Notes under the pieces: generated by a model
Seen by the model: only the letters and a program-made list of their open reading frames with translations
Told to the model about the DNA's origin: nothing
The model's database searches: none
DNA from: Saccoglossus kowalevskii
Lineage: Eukaryota; Hemichordata; Enteropneusta; Harrimaniidae
Assembly: GCF_000003605.2 (NCBI RefSeq)
Contig: NW_003113021.1
Location: 9,644-35,114 of the forward strand
Length of the DNA: 25,471 bases
Reading direction: 5' to 3'
Translations under genes and position numbers: made by a program
In this document: positions 1 to 12,353 of the stretch, one piece after another
How the letters are laid out: each line of letters begins with the position of its first letter
How positions within the stretch are numbered: position 1 is the stretch's first letter

Positions 1-3000
1 AGGGCTCCGAGTGGCCAGAAATCAGAAACTACATTTGTTATACTTGATAGTAGTATCAAGATAGTAATGTTCTCAATATATATATTCACCAAGAATATAT
101 GTATTGATCCATTATGATGTGAACAGATAGTATCTGATAGACCTGAACCAAGAAGATAACAAAACATGTTTTAATTGGTTATTTTTTTTATTCAAATCAT
201 TACACATACATGTATTGTAACTACTAATTAATCAGACCATATTAACATATGATAATTTGAGGTACATTATCGATAAGTGATAAAGCAAAAACAAAAACAA
301 AAAGGACTTAAAATCACAATGATGAAATAAAACAGGGAAAATAAATAGAATAGATAATCTGGATAAACTTTGAAAATGAAGAGTTCAAAAAGAGCAACAA
401 GACGATAAAAATCAGATGAAGAAATGATAAAGTTGCATTACAACTGTCCTGAAAAACCTGACACTGGTCAAAATATTGAATTATGTAACTATGTTCACAC
501 TATTTAAATAACAATTACCAACATTTCAACAATTAATTATACTGATATATATATATTTTTGATATATCTACACATATATACTATTATAATTTGACCAATC
601 TATTGGGATCAGACATTTAAATATACATTTCTGCGTTATATTAAGTTATATAGATAAAGCATGTGCTGAATCCAGCAAAAATAGATGAATTTTTCCATAC
701 ACACTATCAAGTTTTAAACACATACTGCATTTGCGGAAAAACAATAAGGTTATTAGGACACTAAAAAATATTAACCAGAGAATATGAATACCATATGAAT
801 ATGTATTCAAGATTATATTACAAAATAATATAACATCAATTGTATAAAAGTACAGCAATATATCTAAGCAAAATAAAAAAAATTAACAGATTTGGCAGGT
901 ATAGTACACTGCTCTTGAATTTGGATGAGATCTCAAATGGGTTAATATAATATCCGAGTTTGAATTTGAAAAACTTTACAAGTTATTGTAAGAAAACAAC
1001 AACAAAGATAACAATGAGGACAAAGATTTTCCTTTTATCTACGATAATACAGACAAGGTAAATATAAATTACAAATTAGAAATAACTGGAATATTGAGAA
1101 CAGAATCACTTTCTGAGTAATCCAGCAATAGTATGTCTCACGGATTATGCAAATATTTCTCATATGATAATAATTATCATAAGCCAGGATACAACAATAC
1201 ATGTTGGGAGATAGGAGAACTAACACTTGTATTTGGCAGTGTCTGGCATTGGAGTACCATAATGTAGATTTTTTTTCTTGATTTCATTACAAATCAGTGT
1301 AAATTAAAATATTACTTCAGTAACATGAATATAATAATACTATGCAATTTAAAGATATGTGTTGACTTGTATTAAAATGTACAAAAAGTATAATATTAAA
1401 TAATTTATGTCAAAGGGACTAAAACTGATGAACAATAGTTTGACTTTTTAAATAAAAAAAGGTCTGTTGATAAATATCGAATGAAAGAGCACTGTGTTCA
1501 ATTTCATGTTGCATGTGAATTATTTTAAATGAATCTGCAACAATTTGTATTGAGTATTACAATTCAGTTTCAACTTTGAAGCAATAAAAACAATACCCAC
1601 ACACTGACCGATATCAAAACAATTGCCTACATAAAGATCTTGTATAAACAAAATCCAGTGCAGATTTTATAAGGTGTGTGGAATTTGAAAATGTTAAGAC
1701 GAATTTATTTGTCAAGCATTTCCATATAGATTATGATACCAAACCCTGACTTCCCTATATGTCAAAATTATACCACAGAACCAGATCACTTACATTTAAT
1801 GGTCGGTATTAATGTGTAAAGCTCCAAAAAAAAAAATATTTAAATACTTGTATCACATTAAATCTACATACTAAATGTATTAAACATCTTCTATGCCAAA
1901 ATTTTGCTATTGAAAAACAGGTTGTGTTGACAGCATTCTGACAAATCTAACCAATCAGAAATAGATTATTAAGGCTGTTAGAAGTACACCACTTGAAATA
2001 TGAAAGAAAATGAGTTCAAATAAAAAACACATCTTCATATTTTGTGTGCACCAAACACACATTAACAATGTTGGGTAGATATCTGAGAGAAAATCTACAG
2101 AATGTATATCACGGAATTGAGCTTTAAAAACTGCTGACAAAACAATTCCATGTCACAATATTGTAGCTGAAAATAAAACTGGAAAATAAAATGCATAATC
2201 ACTATGAATATATCTGGATAAAAGGCATTTATATTTAATTGCATAAAAATAAAAGCAATTTAAAAAAAAAAAAAGATTTGTTCAAAAAACATTTCTCAGA
2301 AAAATTAATACGGATAAAAAAGATGAAACTTTGTGATATGCCATTTGAGAATAAACAGAAGACTAGCTCTCTATAAAGTCAAGAAGGTGAGAGTCTGTAA
2401 AGCGAATCTCTGCTGACTTCAAAACACTTCAGGAAGAATACATTATTTTCACATACCTACATCGATATAATTGGCATGCTGGAAAGAAGATTAACACTTA
2501 ACATGCATGCTACTGATTAGTACGTGTATATGAAAGGTATTCAGAATTTTTTTCCCTTGAATTTTCCCATCAATCATTCCAATCCGGCCAAATATTGATA
2601 CTTCATTGACTACGAGATTAGGAGATCTAATTATATCATTTCAATACTCCAATACATGTTTTCAGTCGCAATGCAAAATGAAATATTGGAAACAATTTAC
2701 CAATTAGAGGAAAATGAGATTTCATGCTAGAAGGAACTTACTCATTGTTTGGTTTGGATATGTCCAATTACATGTTACTGAATTCAAATGAAATAGTCAC
2801 AAAGTAATATATGCAGTTACTTAAGGTGAGTAATTATTCCATTTGATGGACAACTTTGATGATGAAAATGATCAAATCATATTTTTTTGAAAAAAGTGTA
2901 ATTCTAGAACCAATTTATTATTTAATATGATTGCAAAACAAAATGTCAATTGCTAAAACAATACATGCATTAATAACGTATCTATAAACAAAATGGCCAC

Positions 3001-6000
3001 CAGTCAGTCATACTTCAGAAAGATTTTGAAAATAATGACCACAATCATGTATATGCTCCAAGTTGTCTGTGCAATATTTTAATCAGTCATGGATGTACAT
3101 AACTGTACACTGATTGTAAAAAACCACATCACCAATCAGCCATTTTTTGTTGGATAAAAAATTATATTATATGTATATAAACTACTTTTTGATGGTTTTA
3201 TAACTTCTAATCAATAAACATTTTATTTAAAAGCATTAAACCCTGATAAATAAAAAAATAAAACTATTTATTGATAACCCTATAAGCATGATTTTTGGCC
3301 AATAGATTTGTATTTTGAATTACTCACCAAACCCAGTAATACTATCACACATTTCAATTATTAACACTAAATATGCATTGTAGAAGTACCCTATAGACTT
3401 GTCAAATAGCCAAGGCTAAAAACCACTGACAATTATAATTTTGATTTTGCCGATTTTTTGTGCAAACAAACTTTTCAAAGGCAATGGGTAATTTTAGATA
3501 ATAAAAGCGTAGTGATTTTATCTAAGCGAAGGTTTTATCACATAAAATCATGATGTACATCATCTTTTCTCAATATACCATTAAATAAATACTTTACTCT
3601 GTGAAGAAATAAAAACATCTTAAAGCAACACTGTCGTTAGAACTAGACAAAGAGTGAGTTCAACTGCTGTTTGGTCTTTACCCACATCAGACATGTGTGC
3701 TATAGACATTTAAAACAAACACTGCTCATGATCAGAACTATAATACTTTATCATATTACAACATCTTAAATAAGACTAATCATGACACGTAATTTTGACA
3801 ATTGTTTGCACAACTGACTTTTAACAGGACATCTCTAAAACTGGTTGTTATCAATACATAAACATACATTTTCATTCGAGCCCCATATTCACATGTGCAT
3901 TTTTATCGGCTGTGTTGCTTTAATTCTAAAATTTGATCTGATGTTCAAGTATCTTACATCTTGAGACCAACAGTAGTAAAATGATTATTGCACAATATAG
4001 TCCACATCATTAGTTAGTTAGACATCTTTGGTGTCCACTTTCAGGTAAGGCCAAAATCCAAGGTATGTCTGTGAGAAATAGAGAAGGGGAAAAAATGTTG
4101 TCAGACACATGCTGTTTTTTTACACAATGTCCCCATTACCAGCTCTCATTTCTACTACTGAGATTAGATATAACAGACACAAAGAGGGATATTCTTTATA
4201 AAATGAATGTATACAAGTCATGTAATATGCAATGAAGATTTTACGAGAATCACCCGGGATCACACATATTTGCGAAAAACGTGCATTTTATGAAAGCACA
4301 AATGCAAATGAGTGAGTCTGTGAAAAAACGTGTTTGTGTTCATCTCGGGGTTGTTTTGCTAGTGTTCTTGCATATATTGTGAATTACGAATGTAATATGG
4401 AGATAGTCTCTTATGCAAATTTTCAAGCGTCCACTGCAATCTGGGATCTAATTGGTTAGAAATGTGCTTGATTGACATGTATAGAGTTTAGGACATCTTT
4501 ATGGCATATCCACATATGAAAGTGACATGCCCTTATAACATAAATTGCGAATATATGTAGCACTACTAAACAATACCTTCTCTCTATTCAAGCAATAGTA
4601 GCATGAATTTATTATATACAAGTTAATTATTTGTTTAATTTCAGCAGTTTTAAAAAACTAGGCGACAAAGATGAAGGAGAGATCGAGTGACAAAAGACAC
4701 TGTAACTGATGTTAAAAGATAATGTAATACTACCAGAATAGATCATAAAAATAGATAATTAAAAGTAAATTTTAGGGCTTAATGTTTTTTATGGTTCAAA
4801 GGTCCACTAAACAAATTCACAGGGCTATGTTGGTATTAGCCTTACAAGTTTAGAGAATAGAGAACTATTCCCTGGGATGCTACTGAGTAGCAGAAAAATA
4901 TTCATTAGGTTCCCTGGAAAGTCACAGCCATGTTATCCAAATTTTATCCCCAATAATTTGTTTTGGGTATCATTACCGTAGTATACTGTCCCATTTGCAG
5001 AAAATAAAAACAAAATTCAACACAGAGCCAATTGGTTAGAAGTTTGGTCTCCTTACTGCCTCACCAGCAGGGTAATAATAGTTGTCAATTTCAATATGAG
5101 AAGAGATGCTCACCTGGGCTGATCAAAAGATTACCACTTTCAAACACCCCAAAAATGAGGGCGCACTACATTTGAAAATTGGGCTCTTAAAACTTTAACA
5201 TTTCAACCCAGTAATGCTACAAAGGAAACTTTTAAGTTAGTAATATCACTGCTTATATTGGTACACATCAAAATATACATTAGTGATTAATTCACAAAGT
5301 ATGTAGGAATTACATTGGTCCCATTCTTACAAATATGGGTGATACATTGTATCAAGCTTTTTAGAAACCCACTCATAAATGAAAAATCCAGAAATTATTC
5401 ATTTTCCCATAAAATATTGTAATCTTGGTTAATATAAAGATATTCAAAAAATTATGATAATAAACTGAATAGGTGACATTTTTTACCAATGGTTTCTATG
5501 GCGAACACATTATGCCTTATTTCTTATTATTCTTTAACATTATGTTCAATGGAATGGTTCTAAAAATAGAATGCTGTTTCAGGTTTCCTTGGAGCAAGAA
5601 ATAAATATGCAGGATACCAAATACTAAACCATGCCATGGTATTTATGACCAACTTTCACAAAAATTATAAGTAGGCTAACTTCAACATTAAATCATGAAA
5701 ATTTACGGCTGCAAAAATTTTAAGGTTTAACAGCATATCTGTAATGTCACTTATGGTCAAAGATTAAATAGTATAACTCTATATTTTCAAATCATTATTA
5801 AATAATTATAAATAATTTATTTCCATTATAACTGCACAGTTAAACTTGTGTCAACATGCCAAAGGAAAACAGCTATGAAGCTTACAATGGGGGCAAAAAT
5901 TGAAGGCGAATGCATGGATACGAGCTATTCAGAAACTTATGAGAAACACTCTGACAACCCTTATAACAATCTAAAAATAAAAAAATTCTAATAATAGAAC

Positions 6001-6355
6001 TGTATATTTAGATAAACACAGAAAGAATGTGTTGTAGACTGTTAGCAAAACCAAAGTTTAATAAGTGGAAAAAAAAGAGCCTGAGGTGATGGAAAGGAAC
6101 ACCATAGAACAACACGCTGATACTCAGCTTTACAAAAACCTGTGTGAGTGTACTCGGCCGACTAACTCTCAACATGATTGAAACAGTTTTAATTAATTTG
6201 TCAAAATAATCAGGAATACTTTCATAATAACTTTATTAATGTTAAATAATATTCAATTTATTAAATGCATAATAAAATAATATCTCAGAACATTACATAG
6301 AACAAGAGTGTCACATTACTGCAATACAGCTCTATAAAATCAATGTCTGGATAAT
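1..6355. other. AT-rich non-coding stretch, no gene seen
   Basis: No exon, RNA gene or full transposon could be supported. The open frames of 61-70 codons here are hydrophobic or Ile/Tyr-rich, as expected by chance in AT-rich DNA. A single worn module of the GGCCACCAGT family lies at 2992-3060. Two POU-octamer matches (ATGCAAAT) fall near 4313 and 4414. It may be intron or intergenic. Confidence 0.6.
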
Positions 6356-6359
6356 TTAA

Positions 6360-6593
6360 CTTTCACCACCAGACATTCTCGCTCAAATTTTTCTGCACCC
6401 TTTTTCTTATTATCTTCAATATTTTTAGTAACGAATCCTAAATTTGGAGCCAACAGATAAAATTTAGGTCAATCTTCAGTTTTTCCTCCAAAAATTTGGC
6501 TATTTGTGCTCCAATTTCCTGAAGGAAAGTGCAGACTATAAATGGGTCTATTTTGTGAATTTGTGCTGAAAGAGGGAACTGGTGGTGAATAGG
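6360..6593 (-). mobile_element. TTAA-flanked MITE (piggyBac-like), full-length copy
   Basis: A 234-bp foldback element. The left end is TTAA then CTTTCACCACCAG; the right end is CTGGTGGTGAATAGG then TTAG (a TTAA site with one change). Inverted ends starting with C after a TTAA duplication are the hallmark of piggyBac-type elements. There is no transposase frame, so it is non-autonomous. It is in opposite orientation to the two relatives near 12.2-12.7 kb and shares their interior (TTATAGTCTGC, ATATTGAAGA). It keeps interior sequence missing from the 12185 copy and is the most complete of the three. Confidence 0.8.
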
Positions 6594-8118
6594 TTAGGGG
6601 TTCAAAATTTCAAGGTAAACAGTTGAGCAAAATATTTATTCATGGAGAAAGAGAACACTACACTTTCTAATGTGCACTGAACATTTTTAACAATATATAA
6701 ACAAATTATAAGCTCCCTCAACAGGCAATATTTACACACACATGTAGAAATGCGTCAAAAGGGTCAACACACTTTACTTGTGAACGACCATAAACTGAAT
6801 ACTAAACTTTAACTGAACATACCTGAATACTGCTTTTATATTTCAGGAAGGTACACCGAATATCAATCCTGTAGAGACAAAAGAAAATAAATTCAGCAAA
6901 ACTTGTATGGTCTTAGATAAGTAAATTGTTGCCATCTTGTTTTTATATTCCATCAATGTAAGATCAACAACCATTAATGTAGAAATAATCCAACCGTAAA
7001 TCAAAAAGGAAAAATCGTAGTGAGAACAAAATACTGGATAATGAACACAAAATAACTGCAACTAAAATATTATACAATATATATTATGAAATATGGTCAA
7101 CTCAGCTATTGAATGAATGGTACATGCACCCTAAGGCACACAACCACAGACGATGTCAAGTGTTTAAAAAAAAAAATAAAGTATATCCTTCTCCACATGT
7201 GGCACCAGCAGTATATCATAATTGATTGGTTTTTGTAATAAACATGAGGTCTACATCAGAAAAGAGACATTTAATAAGACGTCTAATAAAATATCAGTGA
7301 ATACACTGTACCTATATAAATTGTAGTCTCCATACATTTACAATAACTATTGATAAGGCCCTATTGTTTTATTCTAAATTTCTGTTGAATTTTAATCAAG
7401 ATCTGAATCAAAGTATAAATTAATACTAATTAATAAATTAATTTTGTGTTGAATATTTTGGTATGAATATGTAAATTGTACATTTATAATTGTACGAGTA
7501 ACCATGCTTTTTCAACTGCCACACTTAGAGTTGGCATCTTGTGAATGTCACAAGGCTGACAGTGCAAGGTGTGATTAAAGATTTATACTACCACGTTCTA
7601 ACAAAAACACTAAATAAATGCATGGACTGCTTTGCCCCATTTCTGTCAGTGGGTTGATACATTTAGATAAAGACAGTGCACTGTCAAGCATATCACGTGA
7701 CAACAAATGTATTCATCAAACATTTACATTTGTATAGCAAACCCAACTAAATCTTTCATAGAGTAAGGGTTATACATGTAGGTACTGACTACTAATAGGA
7801 AAGTCATGGTTCAAAACCAGCTTGGCCAACTTGTTCAATAGTTTCAATTCACTTTCATTCACGTCCAAAATTCCAAACCTGGCACACTCAAAGTTCAGAA
7901 AGGGTTGATACTAACACAATGTGTAAATTATCAATCTATATATGCACAAACTAAAACTGTGGTTATTACTGATATCATACGAAACAAACAAAAGTGATTA
8001 TTAATCTGCAAAACATGTGGCTGATTAAAAATGTACATTGACCAAAAACCGAGTGAGGAGTTAGGGAAATATATAAACACATATATAAATTGGTATAAAT
8101 TTATGGAAAATCCTCAAG

Positions 8119-8216
8119 ACCCCCCCCCTCCCGAATGTGATTGTATATACCCCTCCAAATATAAGGAAGGGGAATTGGAGGGGCAGGGTTGGGCTTAAAA
8201 TTATGGGGGAAGGGGA
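8119..8216. other. GC-rich island with C-run and G-quadruplex-type runs
   Basis: A C-tract near 8120 (CCCCCCCCTCCC) is followed by GGGG at 8169, GGGG at 8180, GGG at 8186 and GGG at 8191, with loops of 7, 2 and 2 bases, then GGGGGAAGGGG near 8205. It has weak self-complementarity with the upstream C-rich part. A minus-strand open frame of 95 codons over it is proline-rich only because of these runs. Confidence 0.65.
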
Positions 8217-9111
8217 CCTCCTAGGAAACTTGCCAAATTTCAGTACCTGAATCAAATAACAAAATCTGTTTTGATCCTCTAGTGCAAATACATACCAGTG
8301 ACAAGAAATAAGTTTTATGAGAACTAAGACATTCCTCAGGAAGTTCACTGTTTATCACCAGTAACTTTATAGTTCAGTCGGGTTCAGGTCAAATTCACCC
8401 AAATTAAAAATCACATATTAAATTGATGTGGTTTGGTACTTAACCACACAGGAGGTAAACCTATTTATCTTTTGACCTGATAGTATATAATGATAAGCAT
8501 TAATTGCTACACAAGTGTCAGAAAAAAAAAAAACAATTTGATAGCTTTGATGCTTATTGATCTGAACAGATGGGAGAAAACACAACATTGCCTGCTGATA
8601 CTGATTTTTTCCCATTCATTTAGGCTATCCTAGACTTTCAAACAATTTTAATAATAATGTAAAGGTGATAAAACATGACATGCATGGCTTGGACAGTCAT
8701 AAATAAGATATGTAACCTCTTGGCTACCATAAAAAACCTATGTGTAATGGTATATATTGGGCAATAAGGAGTAATTCCTTGCAAGACCAGCTGTAGTAAA
8801 CTTAAACTTTTAGAACGTTGCAGGGATATATATACGACTATGAATACCTCAGCCATGATCCCTCAGTCATGACAATAAATAGTGTAATGTTCAGAGTTTG
8901 ACAAAGAAAGGACATATTGCACTTAACAGGCATCATGGTAATCATGATTAATTAACCCTGTCACATGACAATGATGCACAAAATCTCAGGTTTTATTGAC
9001 AAACATTTAGACAGTTCCTAATGCAAAACTGATTATTGCATAGTGGATTCCTGAATGCCAGCCCTGTCTGCAAATTTGAAATGTCATTGAATAGAAATGT
9101 CATTGAAAGCG

Positions 9112-9133
9112 AAAAAAAAAAAAAAAAAAAAAA
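9112..9133 (+). repeat. A22 homopolymer after a short direct duplication
   Basis: Twenty-two A, preceded at 9078-9108 by two copies of GAAATGTCATTGAA. This could be a retroposon tail, but no SINE promoter boxes or target-site duplications are evident. Confidence 0.75.
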
Positions 9134-9292
9134 TGTTTCTTTTTCAGTAAGTTGAATCAATTAAGGATACTAAAAATATCAAAAGAATCATTGAATGGCT
9201 GATTCAAATTTTAATTGTATTATGTTTTTTCCGACAGCGCACTAAGTACAGTATAGGTGCTAAATAGTATTTCTAAATAGATGTCTGAATAC

Positions 9293-9567
9293 CTGTTCCT
9301 TCTTATTTCTGTTTTGACAGTCTGCATTGATTTGCTGTATCACTTCAGTCCTTGCATTCTTATGATCAAGGTAACAGTCGATAAGATCATGTATTTCATC
9401 AACTTCTTTGTAAAATGTATATAGTTTCTTTTTAACTGGCAATTCAGGTTTTTACATAGCAACAGGTTTCCATTTATTAATAGTTTCTGATTTTGAAAGT
9501 ACTGTACATAATTTTGTATTTTCATAGTTTCAAATGGTGCATGTTGTTGATGGGTGGTGTGTAGCAT
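9293..9567 (-). pseudogene. Decayed coding-like fragment with apparent frameshift
   Basis: On the minus strand two overlapping frames look more protein-like than the surroundings. The upstream one (9567 to about 9445) includes FETMKIQNYVQYFQNQKLL, then LLLCKN. The downstream one (about 9447 to 9293) includes KEVDEIHDLIDCYLDHKNAR, then EVIQQINADCQNRNKKEQ. They would join by a one-base shift near 9440-9450. The second is followed by CAG|GTATTC, which could be a donor or chance. No acceptor with a good pyrimidine tract is visible. The charged, helix-like composition suggests a remnant of a host or transposon protein. I recognise no family, and chance open frames of this length do occur here. Confidence 0.25.
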
Positions 9568-9964
9568 TGAAAGTGTTATGTTTTAGCTTTGTCAGCCGTG
9601 AAACAGCGCGCATACATGTATCTGTTATTCATCATGTCTTGTAATGCACTGTGTGCCAAGCTGCCTTCTTCAAGTTCTTCAAGATGGTTGTTTTATTTAG
9701 CTGTGCAGTTAGTTTTATTTATTACTTTTTCTTGTTTCATTCGACAGGCAACTTTGCTTGATTCATTGTTTTATCCCATGTGGTTTGATTTCACTTGAAT
9801 TGTGTAGAATACCTTCAGTAGTTTGGAAATAAGGTTACAAATCGTGTTAAGTGCTTTTTACATCACTGTGGTGTTCCAATTGAATATCAGCGGTGAGGAA
9901 TAAAGTACATTATGAATTAATGCAGTTTACAATGCCAGTAAAAGTGACCGGAACAACTAAAAAC

Positions 9965-10458
9965 ATAGTTCCTGTTAGTATTATAGACGTAAGAACATCC
10001 GGGCATGTATGAGATATATCTCAGTGGAACTGCATTCATTTAAACAAGATGACCGTTAGTCAGTCATTTTTAGACTTGATGGCAACAAAAATGTGCATTT
10101 GTCTGATATGATGTCCAATGTATGTGTGAAGTCTGATCAACCCAAGCATGTAAAATATATGGATCAGGAATTGCATTCTTTGAAACAAAATGGCCACCTG
10201 TCGGTCATTTTGAATCTTAACTGAAAAATAAAATGGACTGCTTTAAGGTCCATTATGTTCTACATATGTAGAAAGTTTGAACAGACTCTGTCCATGCATA
10301 ACAGAGAGGTCGGTTTCTAGAATGGAGAAAAAGTGTTTTTTTGGAACATTATTGGCCTTAAAATGTCTGCAAATTGGCCATCCAATATAATGTCTGATGT
10401 ATGTGTAAAATTTGAATTTTATTGGCCCAAGCATGTGTGAGATATGACTGAAACAGAT

Positions 10459-10546
<88 letters not shown>

Positions 10547-10575
10547 CATGCACGTTTTAGCCAAATGGGGACTAT
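9965..10575 (+). mobile_element. Non-autonomous DNA transposon block A with GACA microsatellite
   Basis: This 611-bp block begins ATAGTTCCTGTTAGTATTATAG and ends GGGGACTAT. The start is shared with block B (13823), where it reads ATAGTCCC, the exact inverse of the GGGACTAT end. Short inverted ends are therefore likely. Inside are repeated modules: GGAACTGCATTCATTTAAAC, a GGCCACCTGTCGGTC hairpin-like motif, CTGAAAAATAAAATGG, and TGATGTATGTGTRAARTTTGA. It ends in a perfect GACA array. No transposase frame is visible. The borders are inferred from two copies, and I see no target-site duplication. Confidence 0.55.
10459..10546 (+). repeat. Perfect (GACA)22 microsatellite
   Basis: Twenty-two uninterrupted GACA units (88 bp) inside transposon block A. 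On the minus strand it reads as repeating Cys-Leu-Ser-Val in overlapping open frames, which are artefacts. The perfect array suggests recent expansion. Confidence 0.98.
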
Positions 10576-11990
10576 ATAAGCTAGCAGAGTACAGAAAATG
10601 TATAGTTGCAACTATAACGGGGTCTATAATAGTCACACATTATGTAGGGAGTTTGTATCAGTTGTTCATTTCAAAAATATATGCACTCCCGCACAGTTAG
10701 GATCAATTTGCACCAGTCAGTCATACTTCTCAGAGAGTTTTGTTACCTTAAAACTATCAACTCACCAACACTCTCTGCTTATATTACCACACAGATGGAT
10801 ATAATTTCAAATTTGCCACCCATTTATGTGTTATTCTAATAAAATTGGTTTATTTTTATCGATATTTGAGCCCACTCACATTGATAAAGTTGACATATTA
10901 GCTTCCAATCAACTATACGCAATGAATCATGGGAAAGACACAAAGAACACCCACTGATTTGTGCATTTACATCTATTGCACCAATCAGTGAGTGATCAGA
11001 GGAATTGTTTTGTCAATAAAACAGTATTCTTACTACGTTTTGCACAAACAATTGATCAACCGTCAATGAAAATAGTAACTTTTGAACATGTTACCATTGT
11101 TTTAATGCCCCCAAAACAATGTACTTGTACATGAAAAGATTCTTAGGTGTGTTTTAAAAATGTTTGCGAATACTAATAGGTACAAAAATATGAATATTTC
11201 ATCTATATCAAATTAGATTGTGAAAACAATACTTTACACATAGAATCAACAATGCATGAATTATAAAGTTCCCACTTAGTTTAAGCGAAATCTGATAACA
11301 TGCATGTTATATAACTTTCAGACATGAACAAGAAATGGGGAATTGGAAATAATAAATGGCCGACCATCAGTCATTTTTAGATCAATTCAGAAAACAAATA
11401 AATTAAAACATCAACTTCTGGTAATTTAGTGGTTATATTAAAACAAAAAGATGAAAATGACAGATACAAATCAAATCCTCACTTGGTGACTTCATCCAAA
11501 ATGGGACTTCAAGATTAGAAAACACAGCAAGATATCCATTAAAAGTTTACACTGCCATGCCTAGGTTAATTGAGAAAGTCCCCCTATTCTTCACATCCTT
11601 GCAGCTCAGCATTTTAACAGTAGTGACCCATATCATGCAAACACTGAAAATCAAAATATTGAATGTGTCCAGCTGAGCAATTGAACTTAGACGAATACAT
11701 GCTTTTCATCCTCTGAATAGTTGCCACATACATATAGACCATGAGATTTTTTTGTAATCAGAACCCAGCAGGCACTGAACATGCCGATTATTAAAAATAA
11801 CAATCCAGAAATTCATTGAAGCTGATGCAGTAAGCATTGTGGATGGCAGTTTAAGTTGTAGCTGGCTGGGGTGACTGAGTCACAGATAGGCTAGACATTA
11901 ATCAAACTGCCGTGGAGATTTGATTAAACCTCAAAATGTGATCATGTAGCATGCAGTCCTGTTGTGTTCATAGCTACACTGCATGATGAT
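10576..11990. other. Non-coding stretch with worn repeat fragments
   Basis: Holds a fragment CACCAGTCAGTCATACTTCT (near 10713) and AAATGGCCGACCATCAGTCA (near 11353), both modules of the transposon family of blocks A-D. No gene is seen. Confidence 0.55.
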
Positions 11991-11993
11991 ATA

Positions 11994-12078
11994 CTGTAAA
12001 TAACTTTAATTTCATAAGGGACAAGTTTTTGTGCATTTCACGAGTCATGAAGTGAAAATCATGAAGTTTTTTTTTTTT
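11994..12078 (+). mobile_element. Possible solo end of a MITE related to the TA-flanked family
   Basis: TA|CTGTAAATAACTTTAATTTC resembles the TA-flanked family end CTGTAGAATACTTTATTTTC (16 of 20 positions). It is followed by CATTTCACGAGTCATGAAGT, in which TCATGAAGTGAAAA echoes itself. No matching inverted end is visible within a few hundred bases, so this is probably a decayed half-element. Confidence 0.3.
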
Positions 12079-12184
12079 AGCAATACGGTAATGAAAATTT
12101 CACTGGAGTTCTACAACAGCAAATTTGTCTTCATAAATTCCATAAGATTTTCAAACTGGGAATAATTCTAGCAGTGAAAATTAA

Positions 12185-12353
12185 CCTTTTCACCACCAGT
12201 TCCCTCTTTTCATCACAAAATAGTCCAAATAGTTTATAGTCTGCCCTTTCCCCAAGAAGTTTGGGACAAAAATAGGCAAATTTTTTTGAGAAAAAAAATA
12301 AATATTGACTCAAAAATGAAAAATTTGGTCAAAAAAGTCTGGTGGTGAAAAGG
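12185..12353 (+). mobile_element. TTAA-flanked MITE (piggyBac-like), internally deleted copy
   Basis: A 169-bp element bounded by perfect TTAA on both sides (12181-12184 and 12354-12357) with perfect 15-bp inverted ends CCTTTTCACCACCAG and CTGGTGGTGAAAAGG. Compared with the 6360-6593 copy it lacks about 65 bp of interior. The exact target duplications and perfect termini make this the clearest member of the family. It has no coding capacity. A 60-codon minus-strand frame across it is an artefact. Confidence 0.88.

Larger units (their letters stand above)
6594..9240. other. AT-rich non-coding stretch apart from the GC-rich island
   Basis: Apart from the 8119-8216 island and the poly-A at 9112, nothing could be assigned. 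Open frames at 6843-7061, 8418-8615 and 8638-8856 (minus) show no motif or splice context. Confidence 0.55.

Noticed and set aside
4030-4050. Composite acceptor-donor CTTTCAG|GTAAGG on the plus strand, like a recursive splice site
   Set aside because: About one CAGGTAAG is expected by chance in this much sequence on two strands, and there is no plus-strand gene here to use it.
8061-8348. 95-codon minus-strand frame
   Set aside because: Its Pro/Ser-rich part is the translation of the C/G runs of the GC-rich island; there is no other support.
9589-9798. Plus-strand 69-codon frame resembling a signal peptide plus membrane helices
   Set aside because: It starts from a non-ATG codon, its hydrophobicity follows from T-rich DNA, and no splice sites or motifs support it.
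10243-10636. Two minus-strand open frames with Cys-Leu-Ser-Val repeats (122 and 92 codons)
   Set aside because: They are the translation of the (GACA)22 microsatellite; a four-base repeat stays open in several frames, and the flanks are transposon sequence.
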